Shown here: positions 1 through 10,583 of the stretch, piece after piece
How the letters are laid out: each line of letters begins with the position of its first letter
Numbering within the stretch: position 1 is the stretch's first letter
Source: Alphaproteobacteria bacterium
GTDB taxonomy: Bacteria > Pseudomonadota > Alphaproteobacteria > DSM-16000 > Inquilinaceae
Assembly (NCBI GenBank): GCA_028277405.1
Contig: JANQGH010000093.1
Coordinates: forward strand, 1 to 64,000
DNA: 64,000 bases
Direction of reading: 5' to 3'
Notes under the pieces: generated by a model
Seen by the model: the letters and a program-made list of their open reading frames with translations, nothing else
Database searches by the model: none
What the model was told of the DNA's origin: nothing
Program-made: the position numbers and the translations under genes

Positions 1-965
1 CCTTGGATCTGACCATCGACGGCGATCAGATGCGGCTCGATTTCTCGCGGTCCGCGCCGCCCTGCGCCGGGCCGCTGAACATCGCCCTTTCGACGGCGAC
101 GGCCGCTTGCTACGTCGCACTCAAGCATGTCTTCACCGATGTGCCCGCGAATGCCGGCTGCTTGCGGCCGATCGAATTCGTCATTCCCGAAACGACACTG
201 CTCGGCGTTTCCGCGCCCAAACCGGTCGCCGGCTATACCGAGACCATCCTACGCGTGATTGACGTGGTTTTTGGCGCCTTTGCGGAGGCCGCGCCGGAAC
301 GGGCCAACGGCAGCCCGTACGCCACGATCAACGCCCTGTCGCTGGCAGGTCATCGCCGGGACGGCAAACGCTGGGTGATGTTCTGCTTCTTTGGCGGCGG
401 CCTCGGCGGCAATCCCGATGGCGACGGCTTGAACCATGGCAACAATCCGATTTCGACGGCGACCATTCCGCCGGCGGAAATCCTGGAAAGCGCTTATCCC
501 GTGATGTTTACCCAATGGGCGTTGCGCCCCGACAGTGGTGGTGCCGGCGAACATCGCGGCGGCGTGGGCGCGATCTATGAAATCGAGGCGCTGGACGAGG
601 GCGGCGCGGACGTCTTCCTGCTGGGCGAACGCGGCAAGTTCCCGCCGTTTGGGGTCAATGGCGGCGGTCCGGCGGCCCTGAACCGCTTTTACTATCAGAC
701 CGATGCCGGCGAGGCCTCGCCACCGTTGGTCTCCAAGGTGACCGACGTGCATATCGGCAAGGGCAGGCGCATCCGCCTGGAATCGCCAGGCGGCGGCGGC
801 TATGGCGACCCGCGCCGGCGCGATCCGGACCGGGTCGCGCGCGACGTTCGGTTCGGCTACATCAGCCGCGAAACGGCGCTCGCTGAGTATGGCGTCGACA
901 TCGACGACACGGGCCACGTTAACCAGGCGGGCACCTCAGCCGCGCGGCAGGAGGCGGCTGAATAA
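1..965 (+). CDS. hyuB: N-methylhydantoinase/5-oxoprolinase beta subunit (HyuB), 5'-truncated by window edge
   Basis: This is the C-terminal part (about 320 residues) of a HyuB/HydB-family subunit. The frame is open from the first bases, so the true start lies upstream of the window. Family hallmarks are the glycine-rich GGGLGGNPDGDGLNHGNN stretch, RPDSGGAGEHRGGVG and SPGGGGYGDPRRRDP near the C-terminus. With HyuA this subunit performs ATP-dependent opening of hydantoin or 5-oxoproline-type rings in the cytoplasm. Its stop overlaps the HyuA start by one base (TAATG), indicating translational coupling. The substrate cannot be told from sequence. Confidence 0.9.
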   Translation, partial: LDLTIDGDQMRLDFSRSAPPCAGPLNIALSTATAACYVALKHVFTDVPANAGCLRPIEFVIPETTLLGVSAPKPVAGYTETILRVIDVVFGAFAEAAPERANGSPYATINALSLAGHRRDGKRWVMFCFFGGGLGGNPDGDGLNHGNNPISTATIPPAEILESAYPVMFTQWALRPDSGGAGEHRGGVGAIYEIEALDEGGADVFLLGERGKFPPFGVNGGGPAALNRFYYQTDAGEASPPLVSKVTDVHIGKGRRIRLESPGGGGYGDPRRRDPDRVARDVRFGYISRETALAEYGVDIDDTGHVNQAGTSAARQEAAE

Positions 966-3028
966 TGTTGAGACCCCAGGGTATGATGATCGGCGCCGAT
1001 GTCGGCGGCACCTTCACCGATCTGTTCTTTTTCAACGAGGCTGAAGGCCGTTTTCGCGTCGGCAAGGTGCCGTCGACGCGCGGTGACGAGGCGACGGGCT
1101 TTCTCAGCGGTTTGACCGACCGTGATTTGGGCGAGGTCGCCACCATCGTCCACGGCACGACCGTCGGCACCAACGCCCTGTTGGAGCGCAAGGGCGCCCG
1201 CATCGGCGTGATCACGACGCCGGGCTTTCGCGACACGCTGGAAATGCGCCGTCGCGACCGGCGCCGCACCTGGGGGCTGTGGGGCGACTTCGTGCCCATC
1301 GCCGACCGCGATCTCAGGGTCGAAGTCGCCGAACGCACCTTGGCCGACGGCTCGATCCGCGTGCCGATCGACCCCGATCAGGTCAGAAAGGCGGCGCAAA
1401 GCCTCGCCGCGGACGGCGCCGAGGCCTTGGCGATCATCTTCATCAACAGCTATGCCAACCCCGCCAACGAGCGGGCGGCGCTGGCGGCGGCCAGAGAGGT
1501 CTGGCCCAACGAGCACATCGAATGCTCGTCATCGATCCTGCACGAGATCCGCGAGTTCGAACGCGCCTCGACCACGGCGCTGAACGCCTATCTGCAGCCG
1601 CTGGTCGGCTCGTATCTCGGCAAGCTGGAAGGCCGGCTGAGGGACGAAGGCTTCGGCGGCGAGTTTCATATCGTGCAGTCCAACGGCGGCGTCATGTCCG
1701 TCGACACGGCGCGCACCTTGCCCGTGCGCACGGCGCTCAGCGGTCCGGCCGCCGGTGTCATCGCGGGCGGTGCGATCGCGCGCGCGGCCGGTTTCCCCAA
1801 CGTGATCACCTGCGATCTCGGCGGCACCTCGTTCGACGTCTCGCTGATCCTCGACGGCACCTCGGTCCTGGCGCCCCAGACCACGGTCGATTTCGGCCTG
1901 GTCATTCGCACGCCCATGGTCGAGATCACGACGATCGGCGCCGGCGGCGGCTCGATCGCCTCGGTCGATCGCGGCGGCCTGCTGCAGGTGGGGCCGGAGA
2001 GCGCCGGATCGGTGCCGGGCCCCGTCTGTTACGCCCAGGGCGGCGACCGGCCGACCTTGACCGATGCAAACGTGGTGCTGGGCCGGATCAACGCGGATAA
2101 CCCGATCGGCGGCAAGCTGGACCGGTTGGATGTCGACGCGGCCAAGGCAGCGATCGAGGCGCAGGTCGCCACGCCGCTGGGTTTGGGCGTCATGGAGGCG
2201 GCGGAGGCCATTGTCACGGTCGCCAACGCCAAGATGGCCGGCGCCATTCGCCTGGTCTCGATCGAACGCGGCCATGACCCGTCGGAGTTTGCGGCCATGC
2301 CGTTCGGCGGCGGCGGCGCGCTGCATGCCGGTGCCCTGATCAAGGATGTCGGTTTGGCCAAGGCACTGGTGCCGCGCTTCCCTGGCGTGACATCGGCCAT
2401 GGGCTGCGTCATCGCCGACATGCGCCATGACCAGGTGCAGACGGTGAACTGGGCCCTTGATGGGCTCGACTTCCAGGCGCTGGACCGGCTGATGGTCGAG
2501 ACGGCGTCGGAGGCGCGCGCGGTGATCGACAAGGCCGGCGTGGTCTTGGAGCGGGTCGACATCCTGTTCGAACTCGACATGCACTATATCGGCCAGACCC
2601 ATGCGGTGACCGTCGACGTGCCCGTGACCGTCGAGCAGGGAACGACCGGCGTCACGATGGACATCCTGCGTGAGGCGTTCGAGCGGTCGTACAAGAGCCA
2701 CTTTTCGCGCCTGTTGCCCGGCCTGCCGGTGCGCATCGTCTCGCTGCGCACGGCCGCGATCGGCCGACGTCCGCACTTTGATCTTGCGTCGCTCAAGCCA
2801 GGCGACGACGCCAGCGTGGAGAGCGCTGCCATCGGTTCTCGCCAGGTCTGGTTCGAGGGCGGTTGGCGCGAAACAACGATCTGGAAGCGGCTCAGCTTGC
2901 CCATCGGTGCCGCCATCGAGGGGCCGGCGATCCTGGAACAGCCGGATGCCACCATCGTCATTGATCCGGGCCTCGTCGGTGAGGTCGACAGCTACGGCAA
3001 TGTCGTCATCGGCCGGATAGAGGCATGA
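965..3028 (+). CDS. hyuA: Hydantoinase/5-oxoprolinase alpha subunit (HyuA)
   Basis: This 687-residue protein is of normal length for the ATP-binding alpha subunit. It opens with the actin-like phosphate motif GADVGGTFTD, followed by HGTTVGTNALLERKGA, TCDLGGTSFDVSL and EITTIGAGGGSIA, which are diagnostic for the Hydant_A_N/Hydantoinase_A family. It should phosphorylate or activate a cyclic amide carbonyl for hydrolysis together with HyuB. The ATG overlaps the HyuB stop, and the stop overlaps the following gene by four bases, so the four genes up to 5033 form one operon. The downstream hydrolase-fold and flavoprotein genes suggest catabolism of a hydantoin-like compound, but the substrate is unknown. 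Confidence 0.92.
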   Translation: MLRPQGMMIGADVGGTFTDLFFFNEAEGRFRVGKVPSTRGDEATGFLSGLTDRDLGEVATIVHGTTVGTNALLERKGARIGVITTPGFRDTLEMRRRDRRRTWGLWGDFVPIADRDLRVEVAERTLADGSIRVPIDPDQVRKAAQSLAADGAEALAIIFINSYANPANERAALAAAREVWPNEHIECSSSILHEIREFERASTTALNAYLQPLVGSYLGKLEGRLRDEGFGGEFHIVQSNGGVMSVDTARTLPVRTALSGPAAGVIAGGAIARAAGFPNVITCDLGGTSFDVSLILDGTSVLAPQTTVDFGLVIRTPMVEITTIGAGGGSIASVDRGGLLQVGPESAGSVPGPVCYAQGGDRPTLTDANVVLGRINADNPIGGKLDRLDVDAAKAAIEAQVATPLGLGVMEAAEAIVTVANAKMAGAIRLVSIERGHDPSEFAAMPFGGGGALHAGALIKDVGLAKALVPRFPGVTSAMGCVIADMRHDQVQTVNWALDGLDFQALDRLMVETASEARAVIDKAGVVLERVDILFELDMHYIGQTHAVTVDVPVTVEQGTTGVTMDILREAFERSYKSHFSRLLPGLPVRIVSLRTAAIGRRPHFDLASLKPGDDASVESAAIGSRQVWFEGGWRETTIWKRLSLPIGAAIEGPAILEQPDATIVIDPGLVGEVDSYGNVVIGRIEA

Positions 3029-3633
3029 CCGGCCCCGTACCGATGGCCCAAACGGCCCTGCTGATCGCCGACCTTCAAAACGACTTCATCCACCCCGACG
3101 GCGCCTATGGCCGGGCCGGCCAGACGGCGCCGGAGATCGCCGCAATCCTGGCACGGGTCAAGCCGCTGGCCGATTTGATTCGATCCAAGGGTGGTTGGAT
3201 CGTGTCGACCCATTTCACCCTGGTACCGGGCAGGGGCGGCGAGCCGGTCATCTCGCCGCATTTACAGCAACTCCGCCCATTCCTGGCCAAGGGCGACTTC
3301 GAGCCCGGCGCTTGGGGCCATCGCCTGGTCGACGAACTGCAGCCGGCGGACTTCACGGTGGAAAAGGTCGCCTATTCGGCCTTTTACATGAGCCGGCTGG
3401 AATGGGTGCTGCGCAAGGCCGACATCCGGCGGCTGATCGTCACCGGCATTGTCACCAATGGCGGCGTCGCCTCGACCGTGCGCGATGCCCATGTGCGCGA
3501 CTTCGAGACGGTGGTGCTGTCCGACGGCTGCGCGGCCTTTTCGCCGGAGGTCCATGAGACGGCCATCGCGGCGCTGAGGCCGGTGGCCCGCATCGCGACC
3601 GTTGAAGAGATGCTGGCCGAATTCGGCCCATGA
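3025..3633 (+). CDS. Isochorismatase-fold (cysteine hydrolase family) protein lacking the catalytic cysteine
   Basis: This 202-residue protein has the single-domain isochorismatase/nicotinamidase fold. The conserved Asp lies in LLIADLQNDF (Asp16) and a Lys in TVEKVAYSAF (Lys114). The nucleophile region reads GIVTNGGVASTVRDA, where family amidases have TN-x-C-V. The residue in the cysteine position (about 147) is Gly, read directly from GGC codons at 3460-3465. As I recall, Gly at this place is also found in true isochorismatases (EntB, PhzD), which use the Asp alone, so amidase activity is doubtful. It overlaps hyuA (GTGA-type) and the next gene (ATGA), so it belongs to the hyu operon. Confidence 0.85.
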   Translation: MTGPVPMAQTALLIADLQNDFIHPDGAYGRAGQTAPEIAAILARVKPLADLIRSKGGWIVSTHFTLVPGRGGEPVISPHLQQLRPFLAKGDFEPGAWGHRLVDELQPADFTVEKVAYSAFYMSRLEWVLRKADIRRLIVTGIVTNGGVASTVRDAHVRDFETVVLSDGCAAFSPEVHETAIAALRPVARIATVEEMLAEFGP

Positions 3634-5033
3634 CGATCCGTCCGGCGGTCGAAGCCAAGCCTGATTTCGACGCCGACCTGGTTATCATTGGCGCCGGCGC
3701 GGCCGGTCTCGTTGCATCATTGGCGGCCATAGAGGCCGGCGCGCGGCCGCTGGTCTTGGAACGGGACGCCGTGCCGCGCGGCAGCACCGCGCTGTCGGCC
3801 GGTCTGGTGCCGGCGGCCGGAACGCGCTTTCAGCGGGCGGCGGGCGTCTCCGACAGTGCCGCCGCCTTTGCCGCCGACATCCGTCGCAAGGCCCGCAACA
3901 CCAACGATCCGACCATGGTCGCGCTCATCGCGGGCGAGGCCGGGCCGACGGTGGAATGGCTCGCCGACCGGCACGGGGTGCCCTTCGACCTGGTCGACGA
4001 TTTCGACTATCCCGGCCATTCCGCGCGCCGTATGCACGGCACGCCCAGCCGCACGGGGGCCGCTCTGATCGACCATTTACGGCAGGCGGCCGAGGCGAGC
4101 GGCGTGGATATCGTGTGCAACCGCAAGGTTACCGGCCTATTCGCCGCCCAGGACGGCACGGTGACGGCCTTGGCCGCGGAGGCGCCGGACGGAAGTATCG
4201 ACATCATAGGTTGCCAAGCGCTCGTGCTGGCGTGCTGCGGCTATGGCGGCAACCCGGCCCTGTTGAAGCGTTATGCCCCCCAGATCGCCGATGCGCTCTA
4301 TTTCGGTCATGACGGCAATCAGGGCGATGCGCTTGAGTGGGGTCGCGCACTGGGCGCCGCGACACGTGATCTCGACGCCTATCAAGGGCATGGCGCCGTG
4401 GCGACGCCGCACAACATCCTGATCAGTTGGGCCGCGATCATGGAGGGCGGCTTTCAGGTCAACCGCGATGGCGCGCGCTTCTGGAACGAGGCGAGCGGCT
4501 ATTCCGAGGCCGCTGGCCATGTCATCGCGCAGCCCGACGGTGTCGCCTGGGTCATCTTCGATGAACGCATCGCCGCGATCGTCCGCCAGTTTGACGATTT
4601 TCGCCAGGCCGAGGCCCAGGGCGCGATCGTGCGATCCGAGACGCCGACCGCACTCGCCGGCGCGCTGGGATTGCCGGTCGGTCAACTGGCGGAAACGATA
4701 GCGGCCGTTGATGGCTACAAGGCCGGCGACTCGGTCGACCCGCTGGGCCGATCCTGGAACGGCTCGCGGCCGTTGGCGCCGCCCTATTGCGGCGTGAAGG
4801 TCACGGGTGCCCTGTTCCACACCCAGGGGGGCCTGGTGGTCGACGAAACCGCCCGCGCGATGCGATCGGACGGCACATGTTTACCCAACCTTTGGGCGGC
4901 CGGCGGCGCGGCGGCCGGCGTGTCAGGATCAGGCGATTCTGGCTATCTGTCGGGCAATGGCCTGCTGACTGCCACCGTCCTTGGCCGCCTGGCAGGCGCG
5001 AGAGCCGCTGAACTGGTGGGCACCGGTCGATGA
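3630..5033 (+). CDS. FAD-dependent oxidoreductase of the fumarate reductase/tricarballylate dehydrogenase type
   Basis: This 467-residue flavoprotein starts with a Rossmann FAD motif (DLVIIGAGAAGLVASLAA) and the ERD acidic end of the second strand. It has the SxxGLVPAAGT loop and ends with the family signature region (GGAAAGVSGSGDSGYLSGNGLL) that binds the flavin pyrophosphate. This matches FAD_binding_2 proteins related to fumarate reductase flavoproteins and 3-ketosteroid dehydrogenases. No signal peptide or heme motif is visible, so it is probably cytoplasmic. It is the last gene of the hyu operon (ATGA overlap with the preceding stop) and may introduce or reduce a C=C bond in the same substrate. 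Confidence 0.85.
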   Translation: MTIRPAVEAKPDFDADLVIIGAGAAGLVASLAAIEAGARPLVLERDAVPRGSTALSAGLVPAAGTRFQRAAGVSDSAAAFAADIRRKARNTNDPTMVALIAGEAGPTVEWLADRHGVPFDLVDDFDYPGHSARRMHGTPSRTGAALIDHLRQAAEASGVDIVCNRKVTGLFAAQDGTVTALAAEAPDGSIDIIGCQALVLACCGYGGNPALLKRYAPQIADALYFGHDGNQGDALEWGRALGAATRDLDAYQGHGAVATPHNILISWAAIMEGGFQVNRDGARFWNEASGYSEAAGHVIAQPDGVAWVIFDERIAAIVRQFDDFRQAEAQGAIVRSETPTALAGALGLPVGQLAETIAAVDGYKAGDSVDPLGRSWNGSRPLAPPYCGVKVTGALFHTQGGLVVDETARAMRSDGTCLPNLWAAGGAAAGVSGSGDSGYLSGNGLLTATVLGRLAGARAAELVGTGR

Positions 5034-5385
5034 AATAGGCGCAGTCCGGGTCGCTTGTGCCGCTCGCCGGTTATCGTGGCACGGCGGCCAGCGGCCGGCC
5101 TCGGTCAGTTCGGTCGGCAGATGGCGGTTTATCAGCTCCTTCGGCGTATCGTGCGCAGTGAGCATGTGCCGGATGTTGTGCTGCAGACGTGCCGTGACCT
5201 GTGCGTCACCAAGGCGATTGCGTGGGGGTGGGCGAGGCCGATTGAACCAGGACATTGCAGCCATACCGACGAGGCTGCGGCCAAGTGGCGTGAACTGAGT
5301 TAGCATGTTCGCCGTATGTGCTCATGGTGCCCGGATTGCCGACCCGGGCCCGGCCCATGTCCCTGCCTGATGACTGGTTGCTTCG
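5034..5385. other. Intergenic region with no supported gene
   Basis: This stretch of about 350 bases separates the hyu operon from the ABC exporter. Short open frames exist on both strands (for example 5055-5303 plus, and a minus-strand frame reaching 5306 that runs into the flavoprotein gene). None has a convincing ribosome binding site or recognisable family motif. It probably holds the exporter's promoter, but no clear -35/-10 pair or terminator was seen. Confidence 0.5.
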
Positions 5386-7229
<1,844 letters not shown>

Positions 7230-7233
<4 letters not shown>

Positions 7234-7691
7234 GCCCAGTACCTATCGAGATCTACGTCGATGCCGACGCCTGTCCGGTGAAGGCGGAGGTTTATCGGGT
7301 GGCGGAGCGCTACAGCCTCACCGTGCATGTGGTGACCAATGCGCCCATCGGCGTGCCCCGCGACCCGCGGATCCGCCTCACGCTGGTCGGCGACGGTTTC
7401 GACGCGGCGGATGATTGGATCGCCGAACGTGCGGGCAAGACCGACATCGTGATCACGGCGGACATCCCGCTGGCCGACCGCTGCCTGAAGTCGGGGGCGA
7501 CGGTGATCGGGCCGACGGGCAAGCCCTTCACCATGGCGTCCATCGGCGGTGCCATGGCCAGCCGCGCCCTGATGGCCGATCTGCGTGCCATGGGCGTGGC
7601 CACCGGCGGACCCAAGCCGCTGACCCAGCGGGACAAATCCGCCTTCCTGTCGGCGCTGGACAATGCGGTGGTGGCGATCCGCAGACGCTAG
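7230..7691 (+). CDS. YaiI/YqxD family protein (DUF188)
   Basis: This 153-residue protein begins with IEIYVDADACPVKAEVYRVAERY and contains VITADIPLADRCLKSGA and GPTGKPFT, the hallmarks of the conserved DUF188 (YaiI/YqxD, UPF0178) family. The fold resembles PIN/NYN nucleases with conserved acidic residues, but no activity is established to my knowledge. The start is a GTG overlapping the exporter stop, implying coupled translation. It is a common, widely distributed bacterial protein, presumably cytoplasmic. Confidence 0.9.
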
Positions 7692-7811
7692 TCTCCGCTT
7701 CAGAGGAAGCTGGCGAAAAGCCCGCCCCACGCAGAGAACCCTTTCTTTCTTCGCCAACGTTCCCAACTTGTTCAATGACACCGGGGGCACGGGCCGGCTG
7801 GGGGGCGGCCG

Positions 7812-7835
7812 GCCGTTGTGACAGCCGTTGTGACA
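7812..7835 (+). repeat. Perfect 12-bp tandem duplication in the leader of the cyclase gene
   Basis: GCCGTTGTGACA occurs twice, head to tail, at 7812-7823 and 7824-7835. The second copy ends 20 bases before the proposed GTG start of the cyclase. Each copy contains TTGTGACA, which resembles a CRP-like half-site, but the two copies are direct rather than inverted. It may be chance slippage or a binding site. Confidence 0.6.
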
Positions 7836-7855
7836 CGAGGGTTGGAGAGTTGGGT

Positions 7856-9502
7856 GTGGCAGAGGTAATCGAGGCGGAAAAGACGTCGGACGCCCCATCG
7901 GCGGCGACGCATGCGGGCTACCGGCTGACCATCGAGCCGTCCGGCCAGCGTATCCAGGCGGTGTTCAATGGCGAGACGGTGGCCGACAGCAGCCGGGTCC
8001 TGGTCATGCACGAGACCCGCCTGCGGCCGGTCTACTATTTCCCGCGCGACGATGTGCGGATGGATTTGCTGACGCGCACGGACCATCGCACCTACTGCCC
8101 GTTCAAGGGCAACGCCTCCTACTGGTCGCTGACCGTTGGCGACAAGACGGCCGAAAACGCGGTGTGGAGTTATGAGAATCCGTTCGACGAGGCGGAACTC
8201 GTCGGCAACTATGTCGCGTTCTATGCCCACCAGATCGACACCTGGCTCGTCGACGGCATCGAGACCGACCTGACCGCGCGGGAGATCGAGCCGGCGTCGG
8301 ACAATCCCTGGGTGCCATGGCTGGTCAAGGACGCCTGGAAGGCGGGGTCGACGAAGGAACTGGTGGCCCATCTGGCCGAGGCCCTGGTCGCCAACGGCCT
8401 GAACATCCATCGCCTGCGCCTGATGATCCAGACCCTGAACCCGCAACTCTTCGCGCTCGCCTATACCTGGCAGCAGGACGCCGACGAGGTGACGGAGTTT
8501 CAGGCCACCCATGCCGGCATCCAAAGCGATGCCTTCCGCGACAGCCCGCTGGCCGTGATCCTGAATGGCGAGGGCGGCGTCCGCCGGCGGCTGGACGTGC
8601 CCAACCCCCGCCTCGACTATCCGATCCTGCACGATCTGGTGGAGCAGGGGGCGACCGACTATGTCGCCATGCCGATGCGCTTTTCCGACGGCCAGATCAA
8701 CATCATCACCCTGGTCTCGCGCGAGCCGGGCGGCTTTTCGACCGAGTGTCTGGGCCACCTGCACGAGATCCTGCCGAACCTCAGCCGCCAGGTGGAGGCG
8801 CACGCCCAGCGCGTCTCCTCCCTCTCGCTGTTGCAGACCTATCTCGGCGGCCACACCGGCGAGCGGGTGATCAACGGCCTGGTCAAGCGCGGCGACGGCG
8901 AGAACATCCACGCCGTCATCATGTTCAGCGACCTGCGCGGCTCCACCATCCTGGCCGAGACCCTGTCGCGCGACGATTACCTGGCCGCCCTGAACCAGTA
9001 TTTCGAGGCCATGGCCGGCGCCGTCATCGACCATGGCGGCGAGGTCCTGAAATTCATCGGCGACGCCGTCCTAGCCATCTTCCCGATCGACGAGGACGCC
9101 GCCGAGACCGATGGCCATTCGCCCGCCTGCGCCAAGGCGCTGGAGGCGGTCTACGACGCCCAGCAGCGGATCGAGGCGGTGAACAAGGAACGGGTGGAGC
9201 GGGGCGAGCAAAAGCTGGCCGTCGGCATCGCGCTGCATCGCGGCGACCTGACCTACGGCAATGTCGGCAGCGAACGGCGCCTGGATTTCACCGTCATCGG
9301 CTCGGCCGTGAACGAGGCCTCGCGCATCGAGGATATGAGCAAGCTCCTGAAATCCCCGATCGTCATCTCCTCGGCCTTCGCCCGCAGCGTCCCCGGCGAC
9401 CTGATCTCGCTCGGCTTCCACGAACTGCGCGGCTTCCGCGACAAGCAGGAAATCTTCACCCTGCCACCGGCGCCGGCCCCAACCGACGACGCGTCGACTT
9501 AG
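7856..9502 (+). CDS. DUF427 domain fused to class III adenylate/guanylate cyclase
   Basis: The open frame extends further upstream, but GTG at 7856 has a GGAG at 7844-7847 and opens directly before the first recognisable domain (548 residues). Residues about 20-112 are a DUF427 domain (RVLVMHETRLRPVYYFPRDDV, TYCPFKGNASYW, WSYENPF). A middle region typical of alphaproteobacterial cyclases follows, then the class III catalytic domain. Its metal-binding Asp residues lie in MFSDLRGST (Asp359) and KFIGDAVLAIFP (Asp403), with GNVGSERRLDFTVIGSAVNEASRIE near the end. It should make cAMP (or cGMP) from the nucleotide triphosphate in the cytoplasm. DUF427 may be its sensory part. Confidence 0.88.
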   Translation: MAEVIEAEKTSDAPSAATHAGYRLTIEPSGQRIQAVFNGETVADSSRVLVMHETRLRPVYYFPRDDVRMDLLTRTDHRTYCPFKGNASYWSLTVGDKTAENAVWSYENPFDEAELVGNYVAFYAHQIDTWLVDGIETDLTAREIEPASDNPWVPWLVKDAWKAGSTKELVAHLAEALVANGLNIHRLRLMIQTLNPQLFALAYTWQQDADEVTEFQATHAGIQSDAFRDSPLAVILNGEGGVRRRLDVPNPRLDYPILHDLVEQGATDYVAMPMRFSDGQINIITLVSREPGGFSTECLGHLHEILPNLSRQVEAHAQRVSSLSLLQTYLGGHTGERVINGLVKRGDGENIHAVIMFSDLRGSTILAETLSRDDYLAALNQYFEAMAGAVIDHGGEVLKFIGDAVLAIFPIDEDAAETDGHSPACAKALEAVYDAQQRIEAVNKERVERGEQKLAVGIALHRGDLTYGNVGSERRLDFTVIGSAVNEASRIEDMSKLLKSPIVISSAFARSVPGDLISLGFHELRGFRDKQEIFTLPPAPAPTDDAST

Positions 9503-9618
9503 CTGCCGGCACCCGGCCGGCGCGGCGGGTCGGCTTGCCCGTCGGCGCGCGGCTGTTTGACCCGCATCAAGCCGCCGTAATGCCGGGTCGGCTGCAGACG
9601 GCGGATGACTGCACGGTG

Positions 9619-9924
9619 ATACCAACTTGCGATGATAATGACCCCTGTGATGGCGGCCAAATCGGTTCACGGCAAGGCGCCCAAACAAGCTTCAATGGGC
9701 GCAGCGCGATGCTTCAGCATCGGGCAAGCGGCGCCCAAGAGCTTTTGGGGCAGCCGTGGAGCGATTTGGCCCCACCGAAGGCCGCGTTGTCTTGTTCGCC
9801 GGCTGCCCAGGAAGCTCTCTTGGGGCGCGCCGCTTGTGGTATCTCCACACCACGGCGCAACACGCGCCTGACCAGCGATCAAGACAACGCGGTCACATGA
9901 GTCATTATCATCGCAAGTTGGTAT
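9619..9924. mobile_element. MITE-like element, 306 bp, with 24-bp perfect terminal inverted repeats
   Basis: The left end (9619-9642, beginning ATACCAACTTGCGATG) is the exact reverse complement of the right end (9901-9924, ending CATCGCAAGTTGGTAT). Similarity continues inward imperfectly for about 12 more bases. Inside are further dyads: 9725-9755 pairs with about 9801-9835, and a 13-bp perfect inverted pair lies at 9782-9794 and 9880-9892. There is no transposase gene, so it would be mobilised in trans. The TA within both termini fits, but does not prove, a TA target duplication as in IS630/mariner elements. It ends just before the ribosome binding site of the next gene. Confidence 0.85.
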
Positions 9925-9940
9925 AAGGCGGAGACGGCCG

Positions 9941-10324
9941 GTGTCCGACCCCCATCCCAACGTGGCGCTGATCGAGCGGCTCGACATCCACGACATCGCC
10001 GCGTCCAAGGACGTCTTTGCCGAGGACGCGGTCTTTCGCTACTTCAATCCGCTGCTGCCCGACCTCCAGGGCGACTATGTCGGCCTCACCGGCATTCGGG
10101 ATTTCTTTCAAAAGATCGGCGCCCTCAGCGAAGGCTCGTTCCGGATCGAGCCGGTCTCCGCAGAGGCGGTCGGCAACGAACTGGTCGTCGTCCACACCCG
10201 CAACAGCCTGACGTTCGACAACCAACCGATCACGATGGACGTGGTCGTGATCTGGCGCATCGTAAACGGCCGCATCACCGAGGTCTGGGACATTCCGTCG
10301 GTTTTTACAGTGATGCAGGGGTGA
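9941..10324 (+). CDS. SnoaL/NTF2-like protein
   Basis: This 127-residue protein has the NTF2-like pattern: an N-terminal helix, then FAEDAVFRYFNPLLPDLQGDYVGLTGIRDFFQKIG, followed by four beta strands ending in VVVIWRIVNGRITEVWDIPS. Such cone-fold domains act as small isomerases, hydrolases or ligand-binding proteins; no catalytic residue can be assigned. GTG at 9941 is preceded by a GGCGGAG stretch at suitable distance. The MITE-like element ends 16 bases upstream, so the gene's promoter may be supplied or altered by that insertion. Confidence 0.75.
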   Translation: MSDPHPNVALIERLDIHDIAASKDVFAEDAVFRYFNPLLPDLQGDYVGLTGIRDFFQKIGALSEGSFRIEPVSAEAVGNELVVVHTRNSLTFDNQPITMDVVVIWRIVNGRITEVWDIPSVFTVMQG

Positions 10325-10583
10325 GCCCGGGGAAAAGGGCTTGGCACAGCCAATGCTGGGTCGCGGCGCCGCAAATCGGCCAATCGGGATGCGCTTACAG
10401 GTAGCATCGGCGCGTGTTCCTTGGGGAAGACGGACCCTAATCAGCCAGCCGGATCAAGGTTTCGGGGGTGACGACGGTCAGGTCTTCATCGCTACGCCGA
10501 TGGACTGTCGTACGGCGTGACACGCATCATCCAATCGCCGTCGCCGTGGGTTCTCGTTCTCGCCTGATCCTGGTTGGCCAAGC
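10325..10583. other. Intergenic region, probable junction of the lower-GC islet
   Basis: This stretch follows the NTF2-like gene and precedes the 3' end of the peptidase gene. A weak hairpin (AGCCC/GGGCT) lies just after 10325. On the minus strand, about 28 codons ending at TAG 10437-10439 read like a protein C-terminus but lack a good start, which may be a gene remnant. Base composition drops from about 10430 onward. Confidence 0.4.

Noticed and set aside
4929-5306. Minus-strand frame of 125 codons covering the gap before the ABC exporter, with a helical-looking middle part
   Set aside because: It runs into the flavoprotein gene, has no good ribosome binding site and matches no family I know. 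It is described only as intergenic.
9632-9871. Open frames inside the MITE-like element that might be taken for small proteins
   Set aside because: They run through the terminal repeats and internal dyads. The sequence is better explained by repeat structure than by coding.
10437-10521. Short minus-strand stretch that reads like the C-terminus of a protein
   Set aside because: It is under 30 codons with a stop just upstream and no start context. It could be a gene remnant at the islet edge, but there is not enough to support a pseudogene entry.
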